Source of the DNA: Brasenia schreberi
Taxonomy: Eukaryota; Streptophyta; Magnoliopsida; Nymphaeales; Cabombaceae
Direction: 5' to 3'
NCBI GenBank assembly: GCA_036023115.1
Contig: JAYKKT010000090.1
Coordinates: 32,162,001 to 32,226,000, forward strand
DNA length: 64,000 nucleotides
Shown here: positions 38,736-48,854 of the stretch, piece after piece
How positions within the stretch are numbered: position 1 is the stretch's first letter
Layout: each line of letters starts with the position of its first letter
The notes under the pieces: model-generated
Seen by the model: the letters and a program-made list of their open reading frames with translations, nothing else
The model's database searches: none
Told to the model about the DNA's origin: nothing
Made by a program: the position numbers and the translations under genes

Positions 38736-39756
38736 AAACATTCCTTAGCATAGTCAACATTAACAAATAAAAAGTTTACTATACTTATGGAGAAGTTGAT
38801 AATGTTAAAGGCCGGAACTTTCATAAAGAGAGTGTAGAAAGGGAAAAAAGAAAACTTCTGTTCATGCACCGTGAGCTTCCTCCACAACTCAAGGGTCAAT
38901 TCCTCTGCTTCCTGAATTAGCTTTATCAGCCAGAATAGACATGTCGAATTCCGGAAATACGGAAGACGTCCCCTGAAGCAAGCACTCCGATCTCCACCAA
39001 CTTCACGAACTACTAATGCTACTTAAGAAATATCAATTTCACCTACATAAGCCCGAAACTAGGATCGCGTCTAGTACGCGCATAATCTCCAAAACAGAAC
39101 AGAAGGCGCAAATGAATACAGAAAGGACAGTACAACACCAATAGAACGAGAAATCACAGGAAATGCACGCAGGAAAGTACTAGAAACCGGTTATGAACTA
39201 TAACAGAAAGCATCGGCGCAAAATATTATATCAAGAGGAAGAGACGCGAAACAACACGAACTCGTAAAAAAGAAAATCGTTCGACCTCAGATAAAACAAT
39301 CCGTCTACTCAACACAAAAGCCAGAAATGGAGCATGGAAATTAACCGGAATTTCTTCCTCCGGTAAACTAAAATCACAACAGCCACAAAAAACTGTTACA
39401 GGAAAAAAAGATTAGAAGAAAAGAACGAATATCCACCAAAAGTAACCTGAATCGCCGGTTTGAACCAAAAACCAGTAGTATTTCACAAAAAGAGCCTGAA
39501 AATCACCTGAATATCGTCTTCCGATAAACTAAAAACAACGAAAAACAGATCGATAATGAGAAGGATGAGAACAGACTGTTTGCTGCAGTCCGGTGATGTA
39601 GATAGCTGGGGAGCAGGTAGTCCGGCCGGGGCAGAGAGCGCCGGTAGTCACATCGACGAGTACGGAAACGGTCATCTCCTCGGCGATCCAGTGGATGCAT
39701 AGGGGAACGAGAAGGTGGACAAGAGAGCCCAGGGCCACAAACCCCGTCAGATCCAT
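22410..39756 (-). CDS. Major facilitator superfamily transporter (HIAT1/tetracycline-transporter-like), 13 exons, complete
   Basis: Exons on the minus strand: 39756-39577, 38421-38310, 34456-34344, 32245-32123, 31994-31822, 27907-27832, 27253-27167, 26348-26268, 26181-26149, 23779-23726, 23629-23588, 23010-22932, 22549-22410. They total 1293 nt (430 aa plus stop); every junction keeps frame and uses GT-AG. Key blocks are [17 protein letters not shown], the MFS loop signature [116 protein letters not shown] and [13 protein letters not shown]. It is a multi-span membrane transporter; relatives include Arabidopsis At2g16970-At2g16990, substrate unproven. ATG at 39756 is chosen because it starts the conserved N-terminus; MRLER at 39798 is an in-frame alternative. 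Exon 9 is only 33 nt. The C-terminus after ICASISMV is read through a (CT)n tract and differs from the family's usual ending. Confidence 0.93.
24559..26007 (-). mobile_element. Non-autonomous hAT-type element in MFS intron 9
   Basis: The ends are CTATGTTATCAATAGCG and its inverted counterpart TTGATAACATAG. The flanks are an 8-bp imperfect target duplication, atggaaaa (24551-24558) and atggagaa (26008-26015). Both subterminal regions are dense in TAGCGG/CCGCTA. The interior carries an 87-bp tandem duplication, a CT-rich tract and a run of about 20 C (from about 25027). There is no transposase. It belongs to the same family as 57204-58985 in opposite orientation. Confidence 0.85.
24741..24914 (+). 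repeat. 87-bp tandem duplication inside the hAT element
   Basis: Two copies of an 87-bp unit (starting ctaaaaacctaataaatgat at 24741 and 24828) are nearly identical. Because 87 is divisible by three, an open frame runs through both, but it shows no known domain. Confidence 0.85.
28254..30467 (-). mobile_element. RTE-clade LINE, 5'-truncated, in MFS intron 5
   Basis: On the minus strand the element reads from the C-terminal part of an APE-type endonuclease ([13 protein letters not shown], about 30400-30440) through reverse transcriptase. The RT blocks are [17 protein letters not shown] and [19 protein letters not shown] (29602 down), [28 protein letters not shown] and FADDIVL. The C-terminal region is [18 protein letters not shown]. 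The 3' end is GGGAAAAGGCTTAGTTGTTG plus TTG units, the RTE-type tail. Stops and frameshifts inactivate it. It lies in the same orientation as the host gene. Weak AAATTAT similarity on both flanks may be the target duplication; the 5' edge is approximate. Confidence 0.9.
32752..33976. mobile_element. hAT-like non-autonomous element in MFS intron 3
   Basis: The ends form an imperfect inverted repeat: TAAGGGTGTTCATGG on the left and, reverse-complemented, TAGGGGTGTTCAAGG on the right. Flanking 8-mers gtggtagc (32744-32751) and gtagttgc (33977-33984) match at 6 of 8 positions, suggesting a decayed 8-bp duplication. Subterminal GGTTCAGTT/AACTGAACC motifs are repeated near both ends. No transposase is seen. 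An RTE tail is nested inside at 33250-33382. Confidence 0.65.
33232..33400 (-). mobile_element. RTE LINE tail bounded by an 18-bp perfect inverted repeat
   Basis: The core 33250-33382 matches the last part of the LINE at 28254-30467, including the TTG-rich tail on the minus strand. Instead of direct target repeats, the borders are an inverted repeat, CAAAATGCAGGGAAAGAA at 33232-33249 and its reverse complement at 33383-33400. It is nested in the hAT-like element in intron 3 of the MFS gene. Confidence 0.8.
35867..36130 (-). repeat. 3' LTR of the copia fragment
   Basis: On the minus strand it begins TGTTGAGAAG after the polypurine tract and ends TTTTAACA (264 bp). A TATA-like tatataaag lies near 36008 on the plus strand. 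Confidence 0.75.
35867..37450 (-). mobile_element. Ty1/copia fragment with 3' LTR in MFS intron 2
   Basis: The minus-strand order is a reverse transcriptase remnant ([11 protein letters not shown] and GLKQSP-like, about 37200), [39 protein letters not shown], then RNase [22 protein letters not shown] polypurine tract (minus AACTTGAAGGGGAG) and a 3' LTR at 35867-36130 follow. Stops and frameshifts are many. Gag, protease, integrase and the 5' LTR are absent, so it is a 5'-truncated relic. The upper edge is approximate. Confidence 0.85.
37740..37960. repeat. 90-bp tandem duplication with (AT)n/(TACA)n
   Basis: The block aaccggtcttt through ctagtaaa appears at 37787 and again at 37877, period 90 bp, separated by AT and TACA microsatellite. 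It lies in MFS intron 2. Confidence 0.85.
38674..38732. repeat. (GA)n microsatellite
   Basis: About 29 GA units in MFS intron 1. Confidence 0.95.
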
Positions 39757-39854
39757 CGCCGACTCCTTCACACTCTCGCTCACTCTCTCTAGGCGCACGC
39801 ACCCGCAAGAAGCAATGAAGGTTGGAAGGAAGCAAGCGTCAGCAACAGACTCAA

Positions 39855-39864
39855 CTTATATAGG
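39855..39864 (-). promoter_or_regulatory. TATA box of the MFS gene
   Basis: The minus strand reads CCTATATAAG about 100 bp upstream of the ATG at 39756, giving a 5' UTR of roughly 70 nt. This is a strong plant TATA consensus at the expected distance. Confidence 0.65.
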
Positions 39865-39993
39865 GTGGAGCGAGCCACCGGGTGAGCGTGGCCGGCGTCA
39901 GAACACGTCAGTAGACGCTCATTTGTCACGAGTTGCCTCGCGCCTTTTCCCCGTCCGCCACACGAGGGTCTGTGGCCTTCCAAAGAGGTTCTT

Positions 39994-40001
39994 GACGTGG
40001 C
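39994..40001. promoter_or_regulatory. ABRE/G-box-like ACGT element upstream of the MFS gene
   Basis: GACGTGGC lies about 135 bp above the TATA box. A second ACGT core (ACACGTCA) is at about 39902. Such motifs bind bZIP factors in many plant promoters. Function here is inferred only from the motif and its position. Confidence 0.4.
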
Positions 40002-40239
40002 AGACGAGTCGCATTCCCACGAACCGGATTTTCATCGAACCGGTAAGCATAGCACAGCAGACCCCTAGACATTCGGTAGTTTCAAACCACTGGTTTCGAG
40101 TTATCAGGAACCTGAAATCAAAACCCGGAATCGAAACCGTTTTGAAACTATTAATTTTTTTTTAAAAAGAATGCTTGGTAGTCGTGGGAGTCGAATTCCC
40201 GTGTGACTCTACTGTTGAGCAGGCTTCAATATGTATTAA

Positions 40240-40240
40240 A

Positions 40241-40282
<42 letters not shown>

Positions 40283-40391
40283 ATATATATATATATATGT
40301 ATGTATATATATATATATGTATGTATATATATATATATATATATGTATGTATATATATATATATATATGTATGTATATATATATATATATG

Positions 40392-40436
<45 letters not shown>

Positions 40437-40450
40437 ATATATGTATATAT
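40240..40450. repeat. Compound (AT)n / GTATGTAT microsatellite
   Basis: Runs of AT alternate with GTATGTAT at irregular spacing of about 20-40 bp. Open frames here (Y-I-Y-I repeats) are artefacts of the dinucleotide. Confidence 0.95.
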
Positions 40451-40980
40451 TATTCATGTAGTTTAAAACCGTCATTAACGAGTCGGTTCTTAAAAAATAT
40501 AAATTGTAACCGAATCAGAGATACCCAAGTCCGATTCGACCAGTTCCGAACTGGCCATGTCAACAGACACCCACTCTTAGTCGTCAATGTATTTGGTTAT
40601 ATAAAGCCAAATAAATCATACAATGCAAACAATTGTAGAGGACTAGATTGTTCTTGCGAGTTACGTTTGTGTGTCTGCGATTCAAGCTCGGCTCACTCGT
40701 ATCTCGAGCTCGACTTGAGGTTGGCCCTCACACTGGATTGTACCGAGTCGAATTCGAGTAGTCACCAAGCTAGCAGCTCGGCTCACTTACACTCCTGAGA
40801 CTTCTAATAGTCTCCAGTGATCGCATTGTGATTTAAGAAGACTAACTTAGTTTTGTTTCTCTCCGCCAACTATAGAGCTAAATGTGTTGATAATTACGGA
40901 ACGCAGGAACATTGCCGGTTTGAACCTAGAACCGAACGGGACCAGACCCAGAACAAGCGAGGAGAAGTGACCATGGCTCT

Positions 40981-41733
40981 CTAGAGCTCATCCTTATCTT
41001 GTATGTGACTGGTTGATTCTCCTCCTCCGACACCTCCGGCTTCGCAACCGGTGCTCAGACTGTGGATCCATACCTCATCTCCTATGGCGGAGTCGTCGTC
41101 CTCGTTGCGAAGCCACTCCCAATGAGCATGCGTCTTGTTAAGAATCTGTAGCCGGCCTTGCCCGAAGCTCCACTCCCGGCAGAGTGAGAGACTGGACTGA
41201 GGGTTCTTAAACCTTGATATTCATTCAAAACATAATAACATCACTTGATTTTGTTCAATTATTTCAAGGACATGTGTGTGTGCATGAGCGTGTTTCTGTC
41301 TGTGTGTGAGAGAGAGAGAATATATGTACTGACTCTAAAGCAAGGCCTTCTCTGTTTCCTCCATCCCCAATCGTCACATACATAGGACCGCATGAATTAA
41401 CGCTGTTGTCATAAATCCTCGTCTGCAGATGTGAGTGCTCACACACACACACACAAACTAATGTAATTGGATCCTTTTGGATTTGGATAAAAATATATTT
41501 GGCAGACCCAAGGTCGAGATCTCAAACCATGTTGTATTAGTGCATCATATGAAGCTTTTGAAGTTAATGCAAATATAAAAACCAACTTATTTAGAAAAAA
41601 AATGGATGACATTTTGAATATATCAAACTTTGTAGGGTTTAGTAGCAAGAATGGACATGAATACGTATATCAAGAGTATGCCGGTAAGGATAATTTCTCT
41701 ACTTACAAAGCGTTCGTAAGAGTGAACGTGACC
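40981..41733 (-). pseudogene. Purple acid phosphatase relic, last three exons, frame ends in KDEL
   Basis: Three minus-strand exon pieces match the end of a plant purple acid phosphatase. Piece one (41733-41707) reads GHVHSYERF with the metal-binding histidines and a GTAAGT donor, but the frame just upstream is shifted. Exon two (41422-41334) is 89 nt, exactly the length of exon 4 in the intact gene at 47516, with TRIYDNSVNSCGPMYVTIGD and GNREGLALE. Exon three (41212-40981) reads FKNPQSSLSL, REWSFGQGRLQILNKTHAHW and GDEVWIHSLS, and ends DKDEL before TAG. Splice sites are good. No exons for the N-terminal domain or the first metal motifs are found upstream (41734-44200), so it is most likely a pseudogene. 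It is head-to-head with the intact gene. Confidence 0.85.
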
Positions 41734-42649
41734 CCGGCGAAAACGTAAAGATCAGCAGTATACCCGCCAGGGCGAACCCACACAACTATGCCATCTTTTC
41801 CCTTCTCTTCTCCAACAAATGGCCAGAAACAAACTGCTAAAGATCACGGTGATGTTTTGTGAGAGATGGTAACGGCGGTTTCCCGAAGGCCAAGCAATCA
41901 AAGAGAGTTTCTTCAGGTGGTTTATCATAAGAACAACGTTGAAACGGTGAATTTTCTTATTCTTCTTTTTTTGAAAGTCGTGGAAACGTGAAGTATGCTT
42001 AGAGGCAAATGGGATATCCTCTAGATGATCCTCTTTCTCTCTGTATATCTGAAGCTTCCCTCGACTTGTCAACTACTTGCAGCAGCTCCAATGGCGACCA
42101 CTTTATTTTTCTGAGGGAAGAGATGCTCACTTCAAACTGAAACGTGCATTTCATCACGTCTCTCTTGTTTCTGTAATTAATTTTTTACCATTTGCACACC
42201 ACCGTTTAGTTGTCAGAATCGGTTTCGAATTGATTGTCTTGTAGAGAATTTATTTATTTCACAGTATTGTCCATTTATCCTATTTGACCGCAAATTTTAA
42301 TCTAATAAAAAATTAAAAAGGTTTCCCGACAATTTCTTTCTCCACAATTAAAGTTGTCTTATATTTCATCAATGCACACCGACAGCTAAGGATTTGGCTA
42401 CCGTAGACGCTCATCTGAACAAAGCTTTTAAGGCTAAAAGCATATATAGGACGTCAATTATGGCTGAGTTACTTGTAGACACCACTCTGGAAGTCTCTTG
42501 CCATCTTGCATTGATGAATAAATCGGCTAAATGGTAGGTACTGATCGATTTTCTTATTACCTTAGTTCACTCAAAATGACAGAAAGGGAATGCACTATGA
42601 GGTTAAGGATATCAATATAACCTAACTAGGGTTTTGGTATAAAAGATGT

Positions 42650-42787
42650 GCAACAAAGAAGATAGAACCCTTCAATGATAGGGCTCTCTCACTCCCACTT
42701 GCAGGTCGCAAGTTCCATTTCCGAGAGAGGGGAGCCTGGGGTGCATGCGTTTGTGTGTTAGGCTTAGGCCTTCCATTATAACCCCAA
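42650..42787 (+). mobile_element. tRNA-derived SINE
   Basis: A B-box-like gcaagttccatttcc lies at about 42709-42723. A shared 3' end (gtgttaggcttaggccttcc, then ttataacc and an A-rich tail) follows. The same 3' end occurs at 47908-48000 and 48262-48378. The 5' edge is approximate. Confidence 0.55.
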
Positions 42788-43382
42788 AAAAATAAAGAGG
42801 AGATATTAATAAAGGAATTAAACATTGATTTTTTTCACTTACACCTTTAAGTTTTATTGTACATCAAATCAAATGCAGGTAGAAAACTTCACCACCAATC
42901 AAAGTAGGTGGACTATATGAATTGGACATAGGAGCTTCGCGCAAGAACTCAAGTGCTCTTCTCTTATATTGTTACTTAATTATCTCACACAAAAACCGAA
43001 GCATCAATACTACTTACAAAACAAACATGAAACCATAGTTTGTTGAAGCCTACATGAGTTTAGGCCAACAATTCTAGTACCAATGACTGGCAGATTAAGT
43101 TGTTGTAGAATTCAATCCAAACCCATATCATCGGCAAAATCTTACATATTATATTGGTGAGTGGGAACTTCTATAAAGTAAAAAGGATGATTGGCTGAAA
43201 TTTGAATTTATAAAGTAAAAAGTACACGAATACTTTTTGTATGTAAATTTTATTTACATGAGTTTTTTTATTTTTTAAATTCCAAATCTCAACCGTTCAT
43301 TCTTAAAGATAAATGATTGATATTTGTTTTTATTTGTTAATACTTAAACAATACTAGCATTTATGAGTTTCTCTCTTTATGT

Positions 43383-43483
<101 letters not shown>

Positions 43484-44266
43484 AGGCGCCTCACAATCAA
43501 GCACAACTTCTACAGCAATTAGTTCCAAAGGATACATCCTCCAAGAAAAGTGCAGTGCATCTTTCATAACGTCAAATAAAGGCAGAGTTGTATTTGGGAA
43601 AGCATCTACAGAAAACCAATCAAAATATTAAAGAGCACCGAAACGAAAGAGATAAGAAATGTGATTCGCGACGTAATCGAGGAGTCGTATAAAAAAACTA
43701 AATGATGGGTACTAACTTTCGAACTGTTGGACCAAACGTGAGGGAAACGAAGTGCCAAATTTCAACGAACAATAGAAGCGGCCTGAAAGATCAAAAGAAC
43801 TTGTTTGTCATATAGAAGGAAAACATGGGAATCATCATAGCAATTAGGTCTTAAAGATCAAAAAGAACCGCTAACTTAATTAACTGATTGAGTAGCCATA
43901 GTACTGGATTTTGTTAATTTTTAGTTTTTATTTTGGAGAGAGAGAGAGAGTTATTAGGTGCCTTGGAGACAGTTTAGGTGGCCAAACATGACTGCAAAAT
44001 TATTGTTTTGTAATAAAACAAAGCAGCTCGTCCCGTCAATGGGAGCACAAACTATGGCTTATTAAAGACCCAAGTCCTGAAAAGGCAATTAAAGGCGGCC
44101 TTCTGAGTTTTACTAAAAAAGCATAACGATAGCGTTTCCCAAAGCCAGTACCTAATTTTCACCACAAAATGAGCAATTAATGAAAACTCTAGAGAGAAAC
44201 TTGGGACAGATACTATAAGATGTCTATGTGATTCATAGAAATATTACTCTCTCTCTCTCTCTCTCG

Positions 44267-44433
44267 ATGGTGTGTTGGTGTTGGGTAATGCGTCATGCAA
44301 TCCTCTGCCTCCTGGTTTTGATATCAGGATTTGTGCAAATCTCGTTTGGATATGAGCGCCCTCCCCAGGGGAAGACCCTCTCTGTTGCCCTGCCACAAGA
44401 TCATGGTCCTTCCTCACCCCAACAGGTACCCTC

Positions 44434-44492
<59 letters not shown>

Positions 44493-47400
44493 CTTGGTAT
44501 TTTCGTTTATCCCTGATACGGCCTTTGGATGGACCAGCTTATCCGTAAAAGGAAGATCTGTTGGGACATCTCGTATTCTATCGTCCATGCAATTTCCCTA
44601 CTTGTGCTGATGCGATTCATTGTCCCAGATTATCTTGTTTTATACGGATAAATTAGTGGGTGCATCCAAATGCTCCCTTGCTTGGTGGATTACGTTGATT
44701 TTAAATACGTTGTCATGTTCGCATCCGGAGGCATTGAATGAAATGATCTCTCGAAAATGACATCTAATTGTGTGTGTGAGAGAGAGAGGGAGAGAGAACG
44801 ATTCCATTGCAACAGTACTGTGAGGAACTAATTTCGTTGTCTGCAACCTAAACCAGATCCACAATCCAAAGTGTGCATGGGTTAGGCTCGAATCTTGAGA
44901 GTGGAGGCTTCACTGGAGGACACGATCGAATCTGGTTCATGATCATCTTAACGAGTAACTTGAGGAAACTTACACGTAGTTGGTCCAACACTAGAGAGAG
45001 AAGGCAACGCAACATGGGACGCGGTTCGAGAGAGGGCTTAGTCTTTGCAGAGACACGTAGGCAGGAAGAACAGAGACACGTAGGCAAGAAGAAATATATG
45101 AAAAACGACACGCAGAGTCTGGATTCGACACAGCCTAATCGGTTGGTGTTCCCTAATTTGTGAGCCGTTTTCGGGCACTTCTTACATTACCAACCTCGGA
45201 CCCAACCCGAGTCCGACTTGGTAATTGGATTTGGCTCGTTCAAGACCTGCTGGAGCTTGATCTCTAGGCTCAAACCCACTTGCGTTATTAGTATAAATGT
45301 GTGGATATACTAAGGATTGTTGGTTCAAGTGGTTCAGAACTTGTTTCCCTTAACCATGGTTTGAGTTCAAGTCTTGTGAATGGAGAAACCCAGCGCTTGG
45401 TGAGCTTATCCGGCAGACCCGACTCGAACTGAATTAGTCAAGGTCCTTGGGCTTTTGGGTATTGGTGACTTAGACAAGAAAAAGGAGAATATAGAATCTA
45501 GACATGATCGGGTCCAACCAGAACCAAACCGGGTCATGAACCCAGAATTGTAATTGGTGAAGTCGAACTCGAAAATCATCTGGTTAAGTTTCAATTTTAC
45601 ACTTAATAGAACCAAAATCTAAACGGTCGGTTTCAGAATTCTTTAAATTTTAATTTTTAATGTTTTTTGGAGCGCTGGTTCCAGAACCGGTCCCGGCCGG
45701 TTAGGTTTCAGACGATGTCTAATTCAGTCTTCGTGTACTTAAAATTGTTTGCGTACATGATAATATTATGCTTCAGGTCCATATATCGCTGGTTGGTAGA
45801 GACAGGATGAGAATTTCATGGATCACGGACGATACGGCTCCTTCCTTGGTAGAATACGGTACATCTCCAGGCGTATACAACAGATCGGCGACTGGGAGTA
45901 CATCTACGTATCGCTACATTCTATACAAATCTGGCCAAATACATGACGCCGTCATCGGCCCATTGCAGCCGGACACTTTGTACTATTATCGTTGCAGTGG
46001 AGCTTCCAGCCCAGAGTACAGCTTCAAAACCCCACCTGCTCAGCTCCCCATCAAGTTCGCTGTATCAGGTCAGTAGACACATAGCTAGTGATCAAGAAAA
46101 TGGCCACCACAATTTCGTATTCCACATTGTTACCAAAGAACATCGATATATATATAGAGAGAGAGTATATAGAGAGAGAGAGTCTTAGCACCATAATGGT
46201 GTTTGGTGGATAATCTTGCACCAACGATTTCAATGTTAATCTTTGCAATGGAGATTCCAATCAAACGTAATACACCACGTATGTAATAATGTGCATTAAA
46301 TGTAAAGTCATTCAAATCTACGTCGTCCTTCAAAAATATTATTCCTCAAACACCATTATACATATCTCTCTCTCCACATATATATATATACATATATTAC
46401 ATACGTACATATACATACATGTATATATATATTAATGGGTTGAACATGAATTGAACAGTAAGAATCACGGAAATAATGATTGTGACTTTGTTGATCTTTC
46501 ATAACGTGGAAAGTAGCAAAATGCAGGTGATTTGGGCCAAACTGACTGGACCAACTCAACCCTGCAGCACATTGCAGCTTCTGACTATGATGTCCTGCTC
46601 TTGCCTGGTGACTTATCCTATGCTGATACTCTCCAGCCACTGTGGGACTCATTCGGGCTCTTAGTCGAGCCATTGTCGAGCCGACGGCCTTGGATGGTGA
46701 CCCAAGGCAACCATGAGATCGAAAAGATTCCCATCATCGCCCGAGAGCCCTTCAAATCCTACAACACCAGGTGGCGAATGCCGTATGAGGACAGCAACTC
46801 GACCTCCAATCTCTATTACTCGTTCAATGTGCCGCGTGTACACATCATCATGCTAGGCTCATACACTGACTTTGATCCCGACTCGGCTCAGTACAAGTGG
46901 CTCGAAGCCGACTTGGCCAAGGTCAATAGGGAGAGGACTCCATGGTTGATTGTGTTGTTGCATGCACCATGGTACAATTCCAATGCTGCTCATCAAGGGG
47001 AAGGGGAAGAGATGAGGTTGGCTATGGAGGGTTTGCTTTATGATGCGCATGTGGATGTTGTGTTTGCTGGGCATGTTCATGCATATGAACGATTCGTAAG
47101 TTCCATTCTCAACTTTTTCTTCTTCCAAAGGTCCAAAAATCATGAACAAGTTCCTGAATTCCACCATTTCTGTCTTCTGTTGCACTGCTTTCAACATTTT
47201 GGATTCATCTCTCGAAATGACCGTGAAATAGGAGCCATGATTAAAGGATCATGAACTCAATCCTTTTCCAAAGTGTGGATTTAGAGCGATTTGAATTGAA
47301 CAAAAAATTGGACTTCTTTTAGTTTATACAATGGTTATATTTGAAGTATACATAACATACTATATTTGAATTTGTCATAATCATTTAATGTTCAATCAGT

Positions 47401-48735
47401 TCAGGGCAACGTGGTTTGTGGATTTATATTCTTTTAATTGGTTATTTTATCATTGGCGAATTGCAAGTGTTTTGATTTTTTTATTTAATTTCTCTTTGAT
47501 TTTTGGTGATTACAGGGTCCGGTATATGATGGAACCGGAAACATCTGTGGTCCTGTGCATATCACCATCGGCGATGGTGGCAACAGAGAAGGCCTAGCAA
47601 ATGAGTAAGCGTCTCTACTTCCTTCTTAAATAAGAGAATTTGTAGCAAAACCAGCTCGCAGCCGTCCATCTTAGAGATGAGCATTGCCATTGGAGCTGTG
47701 AGCAATGTGAAGTCAGAAGTGAATTGCCCATTTCATATTGAATTGGTCAGAAATTGATTAGTTCACGTCCGGTGCTTTTCTTTTTCCTTTTTTCCTGTTA
47801 TTTGTTTTTCCTGGTGTTTTAATTCTTTTAGTATTTCCATTCAGCTGATTTAATTTGATTTGGTTGGTTGATTTCCCATTTTTTCTAAAATTTATTCTTT
47901 TCCTCTTTTGGTTACAAGAGGAGGCTGAAGCCTAACACACACACACACTCACACATGCACCCTCTTGGGAGTCGAACTCCCCATCAGCAGTAGCTGTATT
48001 CAATTTTGACATCAATACAGTACAATGGCGACTAAAATTCCATGTAGAGAACCGGAAAGTAGGTCTTCATTTTGGTTTCAGTGACAGCATTCACCAATGG
48101 TGTCGTGCAACTTTATGTTGCCCCTGTTGACATCAACCACACGGTTAAGGAGCTAAATGAGTCATATTCAATCAATGAATAGCAATGAGCTGAACCTGCA
48201 ATAATTGGGTTCGACCTGTTTAACCAGATCATTGTTTTGATAAGTAGAAAACAGGTAGTCAATCTGCAGAACGTTAGATCATCTCTCTGTCTCCCACGTT
48301 GTAGGTGGTGAGTTCGATCCCCAGGGCATGCATGGTGGGTATGGGCGTCTGTTAGGCGTCAGCCTTCTGTTGTAACCAAAAAGAAGAAGAAGAACGATAG
48401 TTGAATCACTGAATATAGTCTGCTTTGGCAAACTGCATGTGTTTTCTATGTAATTGCCCTTTATTTAGGTTCCTTGCAATTGAATACAAAATGTATTTGC
48501 TAGTGAACCACTTATAGCATCTCATTGAGGCTCCCATCTGTGTAGATTTATGGATCCAAAACCAAAATGGTCACTCTTTAGAGAAGCAAGCTTCGGCCAT
48601 GGGCTGCTGGAGATTGTGAATGACACCCATGCAAAGTGGACATGGCATCGGAACGTCGACTCTGAAGCAGTTGTAGCAGATCAGTTTTGGTTGAACCGAC
48701 ACAAGAATGGGGATAACTGCACTGCACAACCTTGA
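44267..48735 (+). CDS. Purple acid phosphatase, 5 exons, complete (432 aa)
   Basis: Exons: 44267-44425, 45777-46068, 46527-47095, 47516-47604, 48546-48735 (1299 nt). All joins keep frame with GT-AG sites. The protein starts with a hydrophobic signal peptide ([16 protein letters not shown]), followed by a fibronectin-like N-domain ([29 protein letters not shown]) and the metallophosphatase core. All five metal-ligand blocks are present: [24 protein letters not shown] and GHVHAYE, so it should be an active Fe-Zn/Mn phosphomonoesterase, secreted or vacuolar. Relatives are the AtPAP18/20/21/22 type of about 430-440 aa. An in-frame upstream ATG (44228) would add 13 residues but breaks the signal peptide, so 44267 is preferred. 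A CT repeat abuts the ATG and another follows the exon 1 donor. Introns 1 and 4 hold SINE copies. Confidence 0.95.
44436..44489. repeat. (CT)n microsatellite at the start of PAP intron 1
   Basis: About 27 CT units start 10 bp after the exon 1 donor. A shorter CT run (44249-44265) ends one base before the start codon. Confidence 0.95.
45320..45420 (+). mobile_element. Probable tRNA-derived SINE fragment in PAP intron 1
   Basis: An A-box-like caagtggttcagaac (about 45326) and a B-box-like gtttgagttcaagtc (about 45359) are spaced as in a tRNA. The 3' end differs from the main SINE group. Confidence 0.4.
47908..48000 (-). mobile_element. tRNA-derived SINE in PAP intron 4
   Basis: On the minus strand a B box (ggagttcgactccc) is followed by a GT repeat, then ttaggcttcagcctcc, ttgtaacc and AAAAG. 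It shares its 3' end with the SINE 260 bp downstream in the opposite orientation. Confidence 0.6.
48262..48378 (+). mobile_element. tRNA-derived SINE in PAP intron 4
   Basis: A B box (gtgagttcgatcccc, about 48308) is followed by gcatgcatgg, then ctgttaggcgtcagccttct, gttgtaacc and an A/AAG-rich tail. The 5' edge is approximate. Confidence 0.6.
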
Positions 48736-48848
48736 TGTTCTCTTTGTAATGGTGATGCTACTCTCTTTAGCTCAGAAGTGTATTTATGGCAGTATTATAC
48801 CAGATACTTAGGAAATCCTTCTGATATCTCCTTGTAGCATTTACCATT

Positions 48849-48854
48849 AATAAA
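48849..48854 (+). terminator. Polyadenylation-type signal of the PAP gene
   Basis: AATAAA lies 114 bp after the stop codon, a usual distance for a plant 3' UTR. Confidence 0.5.

Noticed and set aside
40175..40798. 207-codon open frame on the plus strand through the AT microsatellite
   Set aside because: Most of it is a Tyr-Ile-Tyr-Ile translation of (AT)n/GTAT repeats, with no domain outside it.
41752..42072. 106-codon minus-strand open frame upstream of the PAP relic
   Set aside because: I tested it as further PAP coding sequence. Apart from a GHVHSYERF piece in another frame just below it, it shows no phosphatase motif.
48308..48322. tRNA-like B boxes in several places, considered as tRNA genes
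   Set aside because: No full cloverleaf or acceptor stem can be formed, and the boxes are followed by a shared A-tailed 3' end, which fits SINEs.
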